64,000 nucleotides of DNA, taken from assembly GCF_013623905.1 (NCBI RefSeq), contig NZ_JABKDD010000001.1, positions 868,001-932,000 of the forward strand. The letters are read 5' to 3'. The stretch's first letter is position 1; every line of letters starts with the position of its first letter. Shown here one piece after another: positions 53,460 to 62,638 of this stretch. Below the pieces are notes generated by a model that had not been told where the DNA came from, made no database searches, and saw nothing but the letters and a program-made list of their open reading frames with translations. The DNA comes from Brevibacterium sediminis. Lineage in GTDB: Bacteria; Actinomycetota; Actinomycetes; Actinomycetales; Brevibacteriaceae. Both the position numbers and the translations under genes were made by a program.

Positions 53460-54338
53460 ATGGCTGATCGCCGCGAACTCACTCGACTCGAGGCAGTCCT
53501 CGACGCCTTCGCCGACCGCGTTCTCCCCCGCGTCCCCGCCGGGATGCGGGAGTTCCTCGCCTTCGGAATCAAACAGGCGTGGGCGTGTCTCTTCGGTGCT
53601 CTCATGCTCTTAGCGATCATCCTCACCGCTTGGCTCTACCCCGATGACGCGGCCATCGCCCGCAACGACTTCCTCGTCATCCTCGCCGTACTCATCCAGA
53701 TCGGCATGCTCGTCGCTCGACTCGAGACCGGTCGCGAGCTCATCGTCATCATCGTCTTCCACATCGTCGGCACCGGAATGGAGATCTTCAAGACCGCCGT
53801 GGGTTCATGGAACTACGCCCCCGGCGGGGTCCTCCACATCGGCGCAGTACCGCTGTTCACCGGGTTCATGTACGCCGCCGTCGGCTCCTATATCGTCCGC
53901 GTGTACCGTCTCTTCGACTTGCGGTTCAGCCATTACCCGCCGAGGTGGCTGACCGTGATCATCGCCGCCGCCATCTACCTCAACTTCTTCACCCACCACT
54001 TCATCGTCGACCTCCGACTGCTCCTCGTCTTGGCCACCGTCGTCGTCTTCTTCCGCTGCCGCATGTACTTCCATATCCATCGCAGGACACTGACGATGCC
54101 CGTGCTGCTGGCCTTCCTCCTCGTCGCCTTCTTCATCTGGGTGGCCGAGAACATCGGGACCGCGGCCGGTGCCTGGCTGTATCCGAGTCAGGACGACGGC
54201 TGGCACCTGGTGCCGCTGACGAAGCTGGTGGCCTGGTTCCTGCTCATGATGATCTCCGTCGTCCTCGTGACCTTCGTCCACAGACCCAGGCCGCCTGAGG
54301 TCCACAGACCCGAGCCTCCTGACACCTATACTTGCTGA
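53460..54338 (+). CDS. DUF817 family membrane protein
   Basis: This 292-residue protein has about eight transmembrane helices. DUF817 features include the start EFLAFGIKQAWACLFGALML, VGSWNYAPGGVLHIGAVPLFTGFMYAAVGSYI and WVAENIGTAAGAWLYPSQ. Function is unknown. The ATG at 53460 has AAGGA six bases upstream; the frame is open from 52890 but without similarity. It is 34 bases before the penicillin acylase gene and probably in the same transcript. Confidence 0.88.
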   Translation: MADRRELTRLEAVLDAFADRVLPRVPAGMREFLAFGIKQAWACLFGALMLLAIILTAWLYPDDAAIARNDFLVILAVLIQIGMLVARLETGRELIVIIVFHIVGTGMEIFKTAVGSWNYAPGGVLHIGAVPLFTGFMYAAVGSYIVRVYRLFDLRFSHYPPRWLTVIIAAAIYLNFFTHHFIVDLRLLLVLATVVVFFRCRMYFHIHRRTLTMPVLLAFLLVAFFIWVAENIGTAAGAWLYPSQDDGWHLVPLTKLVAWFLLMMISVVLVTFVHRPRPPEVHRPEPPDTYTC

Positions 54339-54372
54339 GAACCGAAACTTCCAGGACGGCCGAAGGAGACTC

Positions 54373-57078
54373 ATGGCGGCACCCGATGCGCAGAATGAGA
54401 AGGAATCGAGCGCATTGCTCAAGGTGCTCCGCCCAACCAGCGGTCCCAACCTGTCGGTCAGTGCTCGTGTGCTGCTGCGCGTCATCGCCGGAGTCCTCGT
54501 CCTCGCCCTCATCCTCGCCCTCGTCGGACTGTTCCTCGTCCGTCGCTCCTTCCCGACCACCGACGGCGAGATCTCGCTGCCGGGGCTCGACGCGCCGGTC
54601 ACCGTCCACCGTGACGAATCGGGTGTTCCCACCATCGAGGCCGAAACCGCCCACGACCTGTTCCTGGCTCAGGGGTTCGTCCACGCTCAGGACCGGTTCT
54701 GGGAGATGGACTTCCGCCGACACGTCACCTCGGGACGACTCTCCGAACTCTTCGGCAAATCCCAGCTGGGCACCGACACCTTCATCCGCACGCTCGGCTG
54801 GCGGAAGGTCGCCGAGCAGGAGGTGAAGAAGCTCGACAAGACGAGTCTGGGCTACTACGAGGCCTACGCGGACGGCGTCAACGCCTATCTCAAGGACAAA
54901 TCCCCCACCGAGCTGTCCCTCGAATACGCCGTCCTCGGCCTCGAGACCGGCAGCACCGAGGTCGAGAAATGGACTCCGGTCGACAGCGTCGCCTGGCTCA
55001 AGGCCATGGCATGGGATCTGCGATCGAACCTCGAAGACGAGATCGACCGGTCGATCCTCGGCACGGAGCTCACCGACGAGCAGATGAGCGACCTCTATCC
55101 GGATTACCCATATGCCACGCGTCCGACGATCCTCGGCGGCAGAGCCGGCGACAAGGCACCGAAGGACCGCAGCGGCGACGACGTCGAGCAGAAGCCGCGA
55201 GTCGACGACCGTGCACGGGAGGACGATGAGGCACATGCCGGAGGCACCGTCACCGAGGCACCCCGAACAGGGAACACCGACACCGAGGCGGCCGTCCCCA
55301 CCGATGATCTCCTCGAACTGCGGAATACGCTCACATCGCTGCCGCCGACGCTGGGACAGAACAGCGACGATATCGGGTCGAACTCGTGGGTGATCTCCGG
55401 GGACCACACGAACACCGGTCGACCGCTGCTGTCCAATGACCCGCACCTCGCCCCGGCGATGCCCTCGGTCTGGTACCAGGTGGGACTGCGATGCAAGAAG
55501 GTCACCGATGCCTGCCCCTTCGACGTCACCGGTTTCTCCTTCTCCGGACTGCCGGGAGTCGTCATCGGCCACAACCAGTCGATCGCCTGGGGACTGACGA
55601 ACCTCGGCGCAGATGTCACCGACCTCGTCGTGGAGAAGATCCGCGACGGGAAGGTCATCCACGACGACGGAGACGAACCGCTGCAGGTGCGCAAGGAGAC
55701 GATCGAGGTCGCGGGCGAGGACCGACGCGAGATCACCATCCGCTCCACCCGCAACGGCCCACTCGTGTCGAAGCTCGACGGCACGTATCGCAAAGCACTC
55801 GATGCGACGACCGGGGCGGATTCGCACGACCCTAAGTCAGGACCGGCCGAGGAGCACTACGGTCTCGCCCTCGATTGGACGGCTCTGCGTCCGGGTACGA
55901 CCGCCTCGGCGGTGTTCGCCATCAACAAGGCCACGAATTGGCAGGAGTTCCGGCACGCGGCGTCCCTGTTCGACGTGCCCTCCCAGAACCTCGTCTACGC
56001 CGATGTCGCCGGGAACATCGGCTATCAGGCCCCCGGAATGATCCCACGCCGAGGCAAGGCCGACGGCACCGTGCCCCGACGCGGGTGGAAATCCGACGAG
56101 GATTGGCAGGGCTGGGTCGATTTCGAGGATCTCCCACACCTGTACAACCCCGAACGCGGATGGATCGTCACCGCGAACAACCCGGTCGCCGTCCCCGGTG
56201 AGACAGTGCAGCTGGGTGAGGACTTCGACTACGGGGATCGCGCCCGCCGCATCACGAAACGCATCAAGGACGCGGTCGACGAGGGCCGGAAGCTGCGGCC
56301 GATGGACATGGCGGAGATCCAGAACGACGACCAGAATCCGTTCGCCGCGAAGCTCGTACCCGAAGCGGTGAAGATCCACTCCCATGGTGACGAGGACATC
56401 CTCGAGGCGAAGAAGCTGCTGAAGAGCTGGAACGGCTTCGACTCCGCGAACAGCGCGGGCGCCGCCTACTTCAATGTGCTCACGAAGACGCTGCTCGAGC
56501 AGACCATCAGCTCGAAGCTTCCCGACGGGGTGTCCCCCGCCGGCGGTTCACGGTGGTACCTCGTGCTCTCGGAACTGCTCGAAGACCCGGATTCCCAGTG
56601 GTGGTCGGGCAAGGGCGTCGAAGGTCGGGACGAGGCTCTGCGCAAGGCCATGAAGACGGCGTGGGCGGAGACGGAGGACCTGCTGGGACCGGAGCCCGTG
56701 ACGTGGCGGTGGGGAATCCTGCACCGCCTGACGATCCGCAACGCCAGCCTCGGCGAATCCGGGATCACACCGGTGGAGAAGCTGTTCAACCGCGGCCCCT
56801 ATGAGGTCTCCGGCGGTTCGGGCGTCGTCCATGCCACCGGGTGGGATGCCTCGGTCGGCTATGAGACGAACTGGGTGCCGTCGATGCGCCAGACGGTCGA
56901 TCTGTCGAACTTCGACGCCTCGAACTGGATCAACCTCACGGGCGCGTCGGGGCATGCCTTCCACCCGCATTACGACGATCAGACGAACGATTGGGCCGCC
57001 AATGTCAATCGACCATGGCCGTACTCGAAGGAAGCCGTGGCTGCGGCGGCAGAGGACACACTCACTCTCGAGCCGTGA
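54373..57078 (+). CDS. Penicillin acylase family (Ntn) amidohydrolase
   Basis: This 901-residue precursor is made as one chain and self-cleaved. An N-terminal anchor helix (about 32-56) follows a 30-residue cytoplasmic tail; the alpha part has VTVHRDESGVPTIEAE and QGFVHAQDRFWEMDFRRH. The predicted nucleophile is Ser336 in IGSNSWVISGDHT, with LSNDPHLAP and WGLTNLGADVTD typical of the beta chain. An acidic, low-complexity insert (about 255-312) lies just before the cleavage site and is unusual. Substrates could be penicillins or N-acyl-homoserine lactones. GAAGGAGACTC precedes the ATG. Confidence 0.92.
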   Translation: MAAPDAQNEKESSALLKVLRPTSGPNLSVSARVLLRVIAGVLVLALILALVGLFLVRRSFPTTDGEISLPGLDAPVTVHRDESGVPTIEAETAHDLFLAQGFVHAQDRFWEMDFRRHVTSGRLSELFGKSQLGTDTFIRTLGWRKVAEQEVKKLDKTSLGYYEAYADGVNAYLKDKSPTELSLEYAVLGLETGSTEVEKWTPVDSVAWLKAMAWDLRSNLEDEIDRSILGTELTDEQMSDLYPDYPYATRPTILGGRAGDKAPKDRSGDDVEQKPRVDDRAREDDEAHAGGTVTEAPRTGNTDTEAAVPTDDLLELRNTLTSLPPTLGQNSDDIGSNSWVISGDHTNTGRPLLSNDPHLAPAMPSVWYQVGLRCKKVTDACPFDVTGFSFSGLPGVVIGHNQSIAWGLTNLGADVTDLVVEKIRDGKVIHDDGDEPLQVRKETIEVAGEDRREITIRSTRNGPLVSKLDGTYRKALDATTGADSHDPKSGPAEEHYGLALDWTALRPGTTASAVFAINKATNWQEFRHAASLFDVPSQNLVYADVAGNIGYQAPGMIPRRGKADGTVPRRGWKSDEDWQGWVDFEDLPHLYNPERGWIVTANNPVAVPGETVQLGEDFDYGDRARRITKRIKDAVDEGRKLRPMDMAEIQNDDQNPFAAKLVPEAVKIHSHGDEDILEAKKLLKSWNGFDSANSAGAAYFNVLTKTLLEQTISSKLPDGVSPAGGSRWYLVLSELLEDPDSQWWSGKGVEGRDEALRKAMKTAWAETEDLLGPEPVTWRWGILHRLTIRNASLGESGITPVEKLFNRGPYEVSGGSGVVHATGWDASVGYETNWVPSMRQTVDLSNFDASNWINLTGASGHAFHPHYDDQTNDWAANVNRPWPYSKEAVAAAAEDTLTLEP

Positions 57079-57088
57079 GAACGGGGTT

Positions 57089-58288
57089 TCAGTCCTTGGG
57101 CAGGATCTTCGCTTCGAGGAAGTTCGCGACATCGTCTTCCCAGCGCACCGGGTCGATGTTCCATTCCTTCGTGTGATGGGCCTTGCCGTATGACGGCATC
57201 GTGACCAGATCCCGTCTGACACCTGCCAGCGCATGGGAGGGGCCGGAGGGGACGAATTCGTCGTCATCGGAGTGGATGAGCAGAACCGGCACATCGAGTT
57301 CGGCGGCACGGGTCACCCAATCCATGCGATCGAGATCGAGCGGGGTCTCGAGCCCGGTGATCGGCCGCGCCCATGGCTGCGTGATCATCTCGAGCGTGAG
57401 TTTGGCGATCGGTGTCGGCAGCAGGTTCTTCTTCGCCTGCCCGTCGAGCACGTTCACCCAGTCGACGACGGGTCCGTCGAGGACCAGTGAGGTGACGAAC
57501 CTGCGGTTGCGTCCGCGGGAGGCCGCCTGCAGGGCGATGGCTCCGCCCATCGACCAGCCGAAGAGCACGACGTTCTTCGCTCCGTGTTCGACCGCGAAGT
57601 CGATGGCGGCGTCGACGTCGATCCATTCGGTGTCGCCGAGCCCGTAGCGAGATGTGGTCTCCACCCGCACCTCGGCGTCGTTGCGGTAAGACATCGCGAT
57701 CGAGGGCACCCCGAGGGTGTTGAGCACGGGAGCGGCGCGCAGTCCCTCGGCGCGGGTGCTGGCTCGGCCGTGGATGAGGATCGCCCAGGTGTCGTGGGGT
57801 TCCGGATGGTCGGTCGGCAGCAGCCACGCGGGCAGGTCACCGGCGTCGGAGCGAATCTCGATGTCGTCGAAATTCACTCCGGCAGCGATCGGATCAGGAT
57901 AGACGACTCCGGTCCACCGTCCCCGCCAGGCCCGTCGGATATCGCCGCGGGTGACGGACAGGATCTCTCGGGAGACGGTGCGCGAGCGGGGATCGTACTC
58001 GACGATATCGCCGACGACGGCATGTCCCGAACCCTGGTTGAAGTAGAGACCATAGGTGCCGGGCACCGTGGTCTCCTCATCGGCGGGTAGCTGAATGCGC
58101 ATATTCGGCGGAAAACCGTCGATGTGCAGGATGTCGAGTTCTTCCGGGGCGTTCTCCGGAACGATGATCTTGCGGGCGAAGTAGGCGGCCAGACCCGACG
58201 ACGCCACAGAGATCAGGGCACCGAGTCCGGCGCCGACGCCGATACCGGCGGCGAGCAGGCGGGCGGGGAACTTCGTGTCGCGGACCAT
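57089..58288 (-). CDS. Membrane-anchored alpha/beta hydrolase
   Basis: This 399-residue protein has an N-terminal helix (about 8-36, Gly/Ala-rich) that probably anchors or exports it, a beta-rich region, then an alpha/beta-hydrolase domain: oxyanion region ILIHGRAS, nucleophile Ser246 in LFGWSMGGA, the acid in LIHSDDDEFVP, and His in KAHHTKEWN. Substrate unknown; similar actinobacterial proteins are annotated as peptidase or esterase. It is ten bases from the acylase stop (convergent). A 17-bp dyad lies in the gap toward msrB. Confidence 0.85.
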   Translation of the reverse strand: MVRDTKFPARLLAAGIGVGAGLGALISVASSGLAAYFARKIIVPENAPEELDILHIDGFPPNMRIQLPADEETTVPGTYGLYFNQGSGHAVVGDIVEYDPRSRTVSREILSVTRGDIRRAWRGRWTGVVYPDPIAAGVNFDDIEIRSDAGDLPAWLLPTDHPEPHDTWAILIHGRASTRAEGLRAAPVLNTLGVPSIAMSYRNDAEVRVETTSRYGLGDTEWIDVDAAIDFAVEHGAKNVVLFGWSMGGAIALQAASRGRNRRFVTSLVLDGPVVDWVNVLDGQAKKNLLPTPIAKLTLEMITQPWARPITGLETPLDLDRMDWVTRAAELDVPVLLIHSDDDEFVPSGPSHALAGVRRDLVTMPSYGKAHHTKEWNIDPVRWEDDVANFLEAKILPKD

Positions 58289-58353
58289 GAAAACCTCCTG
58301 TGTTCATTGTTGCCTACGGAATGATCAGGCACCAAACGCTGTTGTGCGGAATG

Positions 58354-58370
58354 AGCGAGTGTCACTCGCT
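58354..58370. promoter_or_regulatory. Dyad AGCGAGTG-N1-CACTCGCT between hydrolase and msrB
   Basis: This is a perfect 8-bp inverted repeat with a one-base centre in the divergent gap. A direct repeat (CGCTGTTG followed by TGC or CGC) straddles it, 30 bases apart. Probably an operator for one or both genes. Confidence 0.4.
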
Positions 58371-58444
58371 GTTGCGCTCACCAGGGGCGGAGATCTTCTC
58401 CTCCTCGCCGCAATCACCGTCACTGACAGAGACCGGAGGTCACG

Positions 58445-58894
58445 ATGACTCAGTCATCAGATATCAACGCTGGAACTTCGACGAACGAGGGGGCCGCGGC
58501 TGAGGAGATCCGTTGGCAGGACGTGCTCACTCCCGAGGAGTTCGCGGTGCTGCGCCAGGGCGCGACCGAACGCCCCTTCACCGGCGAGTACAACGACGAG
58601 ACGGCAGCCGGGATGTACCAGTGTCGGGCCTGCGGAGCCGACCTGTTCCCCTCCGATACGAAGTTCGCCTCGCACTGCGGATGGCCGTCGTTCTACGCGC
58701 CTCTGGCCGAGGACCGGGTCCGCTACATCCGCGACACCTCGATGGGCATGGAACGCGTCGAGGTCCGCTGCGCGAACTGCGACTCGCATATGGGCCATGT
58801 CTTCTCGGGCGAGGGCTACGGCACTCCCACCGATCAGCGCTACTGCATCAACTCGATCTCGTTGAAGCTCAACACCGACGCTGCGGACAGCTGA
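58445..58894 (+). CDS. msrB: Peptide-methionine (R)-S-oxide reductase
   Basis: MsrB repairs oxidised methionine (R form) with thioredoxin. The 149 residues show zinc-site CXXC pairs at C60/C63 and C109/C112, the family core FASHCGWPSFYAP, and the catalytic Cys134 in RYCINSISL. A GGAGGT element precedes the ATG. A GNAT-family gene follows after one base, so it is an operon. An OhrR-type regulator lies beyond, on the opposite strand, giving a small oxidative-stress neighbourhood. Confidence 0.95.
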   Translation: MTQSSDINAGTSTNEGAAAEEIRWQDVLTPEEFAVLRQGATERPFTGEYNDETAAGMYQCRACGADLFPSDTKFASHCGWPSFYAPLAEDRVRYIRDTSMGMERVEVRCANCDSHMGHVFSGEGYGTPTDQRYCINSISLKLNTDAADS

Positions 58895-58895
58895 G

Positions 58896-59429
58896 GTGGC
58901 GACGGACACTCAGCGCACCGAGGCGACCGAGCTCGTCGTGAAGAACTTCGACGAGCTCCGGCCCACGGAGCTCTACGGAATTCTGCAGCTGCGCTCACGG
59001 GTCTTCGTCGTCGAACAGGAGTGCGTGTTCCTCGACCCCGATGGGGTGGACTCACTGCCGGAGACTCTGCATTTCTTCTACCCTCGACCGGCCACGGCGA
59101 TGTCGGACACTCACGGCGCCGAGCATGGACGCGACCCCTCGCCATGGGCCTATGCCCGTCTGCTGCCGGCGGAGTTGCCCGACGGACCGGCGGCCAGGCC
59201 GGGAGCACGCAGCATCAGTCGTGTCGCCACCCACCCCGACGCCCGCGGGCAGGGTTGGGGCCGCCGACTGCTCAGCGACATCGTCCACGCCTGGTCGACT
59301 GCCCCGCTGACGCTCAATGCGCAGTCGCACCTCGAGGGGCTGTACTCGTCCCTCGGCTTCGCCCCGAACGGTCCGCGCTTCGACGAGGACGGGATCGAGC
59401 ACACCCCGATGGAGCGCCCGGCCGGCTGA
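58896..59429 (+). CDS. GNAT family N-acetyltransferase (ElaA-like)
   Basis: This 177-residue acetyltransferase has an ElaA-like start (LYGILQLRSRVFVVEQECVFLDPDGVD), the acetyl-CoA loop VATHPDARGQGWGRRLL, and LYSSLGFAPNGPRFDEDGIEH at the end. An insert of about 35 residues (RPATAMSDTHGAEHG) sits mid-domain. Acceptor unknown. The GTG start lies one base after the msrB stop, indicating coupling. Confidence 0.87.
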   Translation: MATDTQRTEATELVVKNFDELRPTELYGILQLRSRVFVVEQECVFLDPDGVDSLPETLHFFYPRPATAMSDTHGAEHGRDPSPWAYARLLPAELPDGPAARPGARSISRVATHPDARGQGWGRRLLSDIVHAWSTAPLTLNAQSHLEGLYSSLGFAPNGPRFDEDGIEHTPMERPAG

Positions 59430-59433
59430 CCGA

Positions 59434-59952
59434 TCAGCCCTCGACCTCGGCAGCGGCGTCGACGGAGGCGATGATCTTCTGCATCACAGCGTGCAGTTCA
59501 CGCACTCCGTCGACGTCCATGCCGAGCTTGGCCATCATCGTTCCGGGAATCGCCTCGGCGGTCTTGCGCAGTTCACGGCCGGTGTCGGTGAGGGTGACCT
59601 CGACGATCCGCTCGTCGCTGTCGCTGCGCGTCTTCGTGACATAGGCCAGCGCTTCGAGGCGTTTGACCAACGGGGACACAGTCGCGGGTTCGAGTCGCAG
59701 CAGTCGAGCGATCTCGCGCATCGGCAGCTTCTCGTGCTGCCACAGCGCAAGCATGACCAGATACTGCGGATGCGTCAGACTGATCGGTTCGAGCACGGAG
59801 CGATACGCGCCGATCACCCCGCGGGACGCCACCGCCAGAGCGAAGCAGATCTGGCTTTCCAGCGCCAGCGGGTTGTCCACCGGCTCCGTCGAAGCTTCGG
59901 ATTCCAGCATCGTGTGTCGTCGATCCTCCGTGTCGGCAATCAGGGCGTGCAT
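59434..59952 (-). CDS. MarR family regulator, OhrR-type
   Basis: This 172-residue winged-helix regulator resembles OhrR, the organic-hydroperoxide sensor: LESQICFALAVASRGVIGAYR matches the segment carrying the reactive N-terminal Cys (Cys36 here, or Cys22 if the start is ATG 59910), and LPMREIARLLRLEPATVSPLVKRLEALAYV is the DNA-binding helix pair. No ohr peroxidase gene is adjacent. Two dyads upstream are likely its operators. The ATG at 59952 has a close -10-like TAATCT and no clear ribosome binding site; ATG 59910 has GGAGG, but at 14 bases. Confidence 0.85.
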   Translation of the reverse strand: MHALIADTEDRRHTMLESEASTEPVDNPLALESQICFALAVASRGVIGAYRSVLEPISLTHPQYLVMLALWQHEKLPMREIARLLRLEPATVSPLVKRLEALAYVTKTRSDSDERIVEVTLTDTGRELRKTAEAIPGTMMAKLGMDVDGVRELHAVMQKIIASVDAAAEVEG

Positions 59953-59968
59953 ACTCTTCGAAGATTAC

Positions 59969-59997
59969 TTAGTACGCTAATGGTTAGTGTACACTAA
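59969..59997. promoter_or_regulatory. Tandem operators TTAGTACGCTAA and TTAGTGTACACTAA
   Basis: A perfect 14-bp palindrome (59984-59997) and an imperfect 12-bp one (59969-59980) share TTAG/CTAA arms, with centres 16 bases apart. They lie between the OhrR-type gene and the divergent small gene and resemble MarR-family operators. Confidence 0.6.
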
Positions 59998-60053
59998 ATG
60001 TGAAACCTGCCCAGTCCTCGCCCAAACGGCACCTCGTCGATAGGATCCTCGCT

Positions 60054-60341
60054 ATGTCGTCCGCCTCGCAGCCTTCCCCCGATGGTTCGAACCGGAAACA
60101 GGACAAGAAGCAGAAGAATTCGGCACGGAAGAAGAACCAGCATCCGGAGTCCCAGCGCGGAGTGGGCTGGCTCAACAACTTCTTCCGCAAGATCGTCGGG
60201 CCGGCGCAGGTCGACAACACGCGCCCGGGCGGATACTTCGAGGACGAGACGCTGCGGCACCAGCAGCTCGATGCCATGGGGCTGGAGATGCGCACCGACG
60301 CCAACGGCCATTCCTATGTGGTGAAGAAGGGCAGCAGGTAG
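60054..60341 (+). CDS. Small basic protein of unknown function
   Basis: This 95-residue hydrophilic protein has a Lys/Gln/Ser-rich first third (NRKQDKKQKNSARKKNQ) and a conserved-looking remainder (VGWLNNFFRKIVGPAQV, then GYFEDETLRHQQLDAMGLEM). I know no family. The ATG at 60054 with AGGA about eight bases away is chosen; the frame is open from a GTG at 60000 next to the operators. It may be controlled by the divergent OhrR-type regulator. A strong terminator follows. Confidence 0.65.
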   Translation: MSSASQPSPDGSNRKQDKKQKNSARKKNQHPESQRGVGWLNNFFRKIVGPAQVDNTRPGGYFEDETLRHQQLDAMGLEMRTDANGHSYVVKKGSR

Positions 60342-60367
60342 CCGCCGGTCACTCCCCGACCATGCAC

Positions 60368-60400
60368 AGGGCCGCCGCACCGAATCGGTGCGGCGGCCCT
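60368..60400 (+). terminator. Hairpin terminator after the small basic protein gene
   Basis: A 15-bp perfect stem, AGGGCCGCCGCACCG with its complement around an AAT loop, is followed by TTCCCGC. It lies 26 bases past the stop. Confidence 0.85.
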
Positions 60401-60485
60401 TTCCCGCTGTCTCGTTCTCGCTGCCTCCGTCCCGGCCGGGCGACCTGCTCTCTGCCTCAGCCCCGGCCGGGTCAATGACGTTCGC

Positions 60486-61196
60486 TCAGCGCCAGTCGGA
60501 GATGATGTCGACGAGTTCGCGACGCGGTCCGGTGTAGAACGGAACCTCTTCGCGCACATGCAGGCGCGCCTCGGTGTTGCGCAGATCGCGCATCAGGTCG
60601 ACGATGCGATGGAGTTCGGCGGCCTCGAAGGCCAGCAGCCATTCGTAGTCGCCGAGGGCGAAGGAGGCGATCGTGTTCGCCTTGATGTCCTTGTACGGTG
60701 CGGCGGCCATGCCGTGGTCGCGCAGCATCTTCGCCCGTTCGGCGGGGTCGAGGAGGTACCAGTCGTAGGACCGCACGAACGGGTACACGCAGATGTAATC
60801 GCCGGGCTCCGGATCGGTCAGCAGAGCCGGCAGGTGCGCCTTGTTGAACTCCGCCGGGCGGTGGATTCCGACGACGGACCAGACGGGTTCGAGCACCCCG
60901 CCGATCAGGCTGCGGCGGATCGCCGAGTAGGCGGCTTGGACGACCTCGATCTCGGGGGCGTGGTACCAGAACATGACGTCGGCATCGGCGCGCAGGGCGG
61001 AGACGTCGTAGATTCCGCGCACGATCAGACCGCGTTCCTTCAGGGGCGCCAGAGCCGCATGCAGCTCATCGGCGAGTTCCCTCCGGTCGGCATCGCCGAG
61101 TTCTCCGGCGGAGGCGAAGACGGAGTAGGCGATATACCGCGTCTGCTCGTTCGCTTCTTCGATCTGGGCGTCGGTGGGCTGAGTGTATTCGCTCAT
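60486..61196 (-). CDS. hemQ: Coproheme decarboxylase (HemQ/ChdC)
   Basis: HemQ converts coproheme to haem b by oxidative decarboxylation, the last step of the coproporphyrin pathway of Gram-positives. The 236 residues are of the chlorite-dismutase-like family: [23 protein letters not shown], then [15 protein letters not shown] (catalytic Tyr region), [10 protein letters not shown] (region of the haem-ligand His), and [14 protein letters not shown]. The ATG at 61196 has AAGGAG at 5 bases; the frame is open to 61235. It follows cgoX by 22 bases in hemE-cgoX-hemQ. Confidence 0.95.
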   Translation of the reverse strand: MSEYTQPTDAQIEEANEQTRYIAYSVFASAGELGDADRRELADELHAALAPLKERGLIVRGIYDVSALRADADVMFWYHAPEIEVVQAAYSAIRRSLIGGVLEPVWSVVGIHRPAEFNKAHLPALLTDPEPGDYICVYPFVRSYDWYLLDPAERAKMLRDHGMAAAPYKDIKANTIASFALGDYEWLLAFEAAELHRIVDLMRDLRNTEARLHVREEVPFYTGPRRELVDIISDWR

Positions 61197-61218
61197 ATCT
61201 GCTCCTTCTCTCTTCTCT

Positions 61219-62634
61219 TCATTCTGAGGTGTCACGGTGGTCGTCTGCGGGTCGGTTCAGTCTCTGGGCCGCTGCGCACGCGCGGGCGATGCAGGCGGGA
61301 ATGCCGACTCCCCCATAGGCGGATCCGGCGAGTTCGAGGCCGGGCAGCGACGCGATCTCTGCGTCGATGGCGGCGATGCGTCCGGCGTGGCCGGGCAGGT
61401 ACTGCGGCAGTGCGGAGTTCCAGCGCTGGACTTCCGAGCCCAGCAGCTGCGATTCCGGACGGGAGGTGACCGTCTGCCAGTCGGCGAATGCTCGTTCGAC
61501 GATCTCCTCATCGGAGAACCTGCTCCACACCTCGGGTCCGTCGCCGAAACGTCCGATGCTCATCCGCACCAGGGCCGTCCCCGCGGGGATATGGTCGGCC
61601 GTCCACAGCCATTTGTTCGATACGAAGGTCGAGGCCTTGATGAACGTGTCCTCGGTCGCGGGGACGAGGAACCCCGAGCCCTGCAGCTCGACTCCCCCGA
61701 GGTCGACGAGGGCGGCGACCAAGGCGGTGGAGGCATAGGGAATCTCGCCGAGGCGGTTCGCCGATTCCCGGGCCACCGACGCCAGCAGCCCGGCAGTCAC
61801 ATGAGCGGGCGTGGCGAGGACGAGCCCATCGGATTCGATGTCCTCCCCCTCGCCGCGGACGATCCATCTCTCGCCCTCGCGGTCGATCCCGGTGACACCG
61901 GCACCGAGGCGGACCGTCCCGCCGCCCAGCACGATCGCCTCGTGCAGGGCCGGGATGAGGCGGTTGATTCCGCCTTCGAAGCTCATGAACACCGGTTCCG
62001 GGTTCCCTGCCGACGCGGTCTGGGCGTCGCGGGCGGCGAGGAGCTGTGCGACGAGGTCGAGCACCGAGGTGCCTTCGACGGCGGCGGGCAGCAGCGCGGG
62101 CACCGTTTCGGCCAGGGACAGGTCCCGGCAGCGACCGGCGTACACCCCGCCGAGCAGCGGATCGACGAGTTCGTCGACGATGGCGCCGCCGAGGCGCGCG
62201 GACAGAAAGTCCCCGAGCGAGACGTCATCACCCTCGATCGGCGGGGTGATCCGTTCGGCCGCCAAGCGAGCGGCTGCCTCGGTGCCGATGAGGGATTCGA
62301 CCTCGGCCGCTTCGGCGGGCACGCCCATGATCGTCCGTTTGGGAATCGGGTGCAGGCTTCCCCGGCTGAGCACCTGCGAACTGTGCCGGGTCGAGGGGAA
62401 CACCGAGTCGAGGCCGAGTTCGGCGGCCAGGCTCTTCGTCTCCGGACGCCGGTTGAGGCTCGCTTCGGCTCCCGAGTCGATTCCTACGGGCACGGCTCCA
62501 TCGAGCGTGGTCGCTTTCAGGCAGCCGCCGAGGCGGTCGCCTGATTCCAGCACTGTGACTTGGTGCTCGGCGGAGAGACGATAGGCGGCGACGAGGCCGG
62601 AGATCCCTCCTCCGACGACGGTGATCCGAGTCAT
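61219..62634 (-). CDS. Coproporphyrinogen III oxidase (CgoX, HemY-type FAD enzyme)
   Basis: This 471-residue flavoprotein oxidises coproporphyrinogen III to coproporphyrin III in the coproporphyrin-dependent route (older annotations: protoporphyrinogen oxidase, hemY/hemG). It has the FAD Rossmann motif [15 protein letters not shown], a mid-domain [25 protein letters not shown], and the C-terminal FAD contact [18 protein letters not shown]. The frame is open far upstream, but the ATG at 62634 lies four bases after the hemE stop. hemQ follows. Confidence 0.93.
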   Translation of the reverse strand: MTRITVVGGGISGLVAAYRLSAEHQVTVLESGDRLGGCLKATTLDGAVPVGIDSGAEASLNRRPETKSLAAELGLDSVFPSTRHSSQVLSRGSLHPIPKRTIMGVPAEAAEVESLIGTEAAARLAAERITPPIEGDDVSLGDFLSARLGGAIVDELVDPLLGGVYAGRCRDLSLAETVPALLPAAVEGTSVLDLVAQLLAARDAQTASAGNPEPVFMSFEGGINRLIPALHEAIVLGGGTVRLGAGVTGIDREGERWIVRGEGEDIESDGLVLATPAHVTAGLLASVARESANRLGEIPYASTALVAALVDLGGVELQGSGFLVPATEDTFIKASTFVSNKWLWTADHIPAGTALVRMSIGRFGDGPEVWSRFSDEEIVERAFADWQTVTSRPESQLLGSEVQRWNSALPQYLPGHAGRIAAIDAEIASLPGLELAGSAYGGVGIPACIARACAAAQRLNRPADDHRDTSE

Positions 62635-62638
62635 TCGA

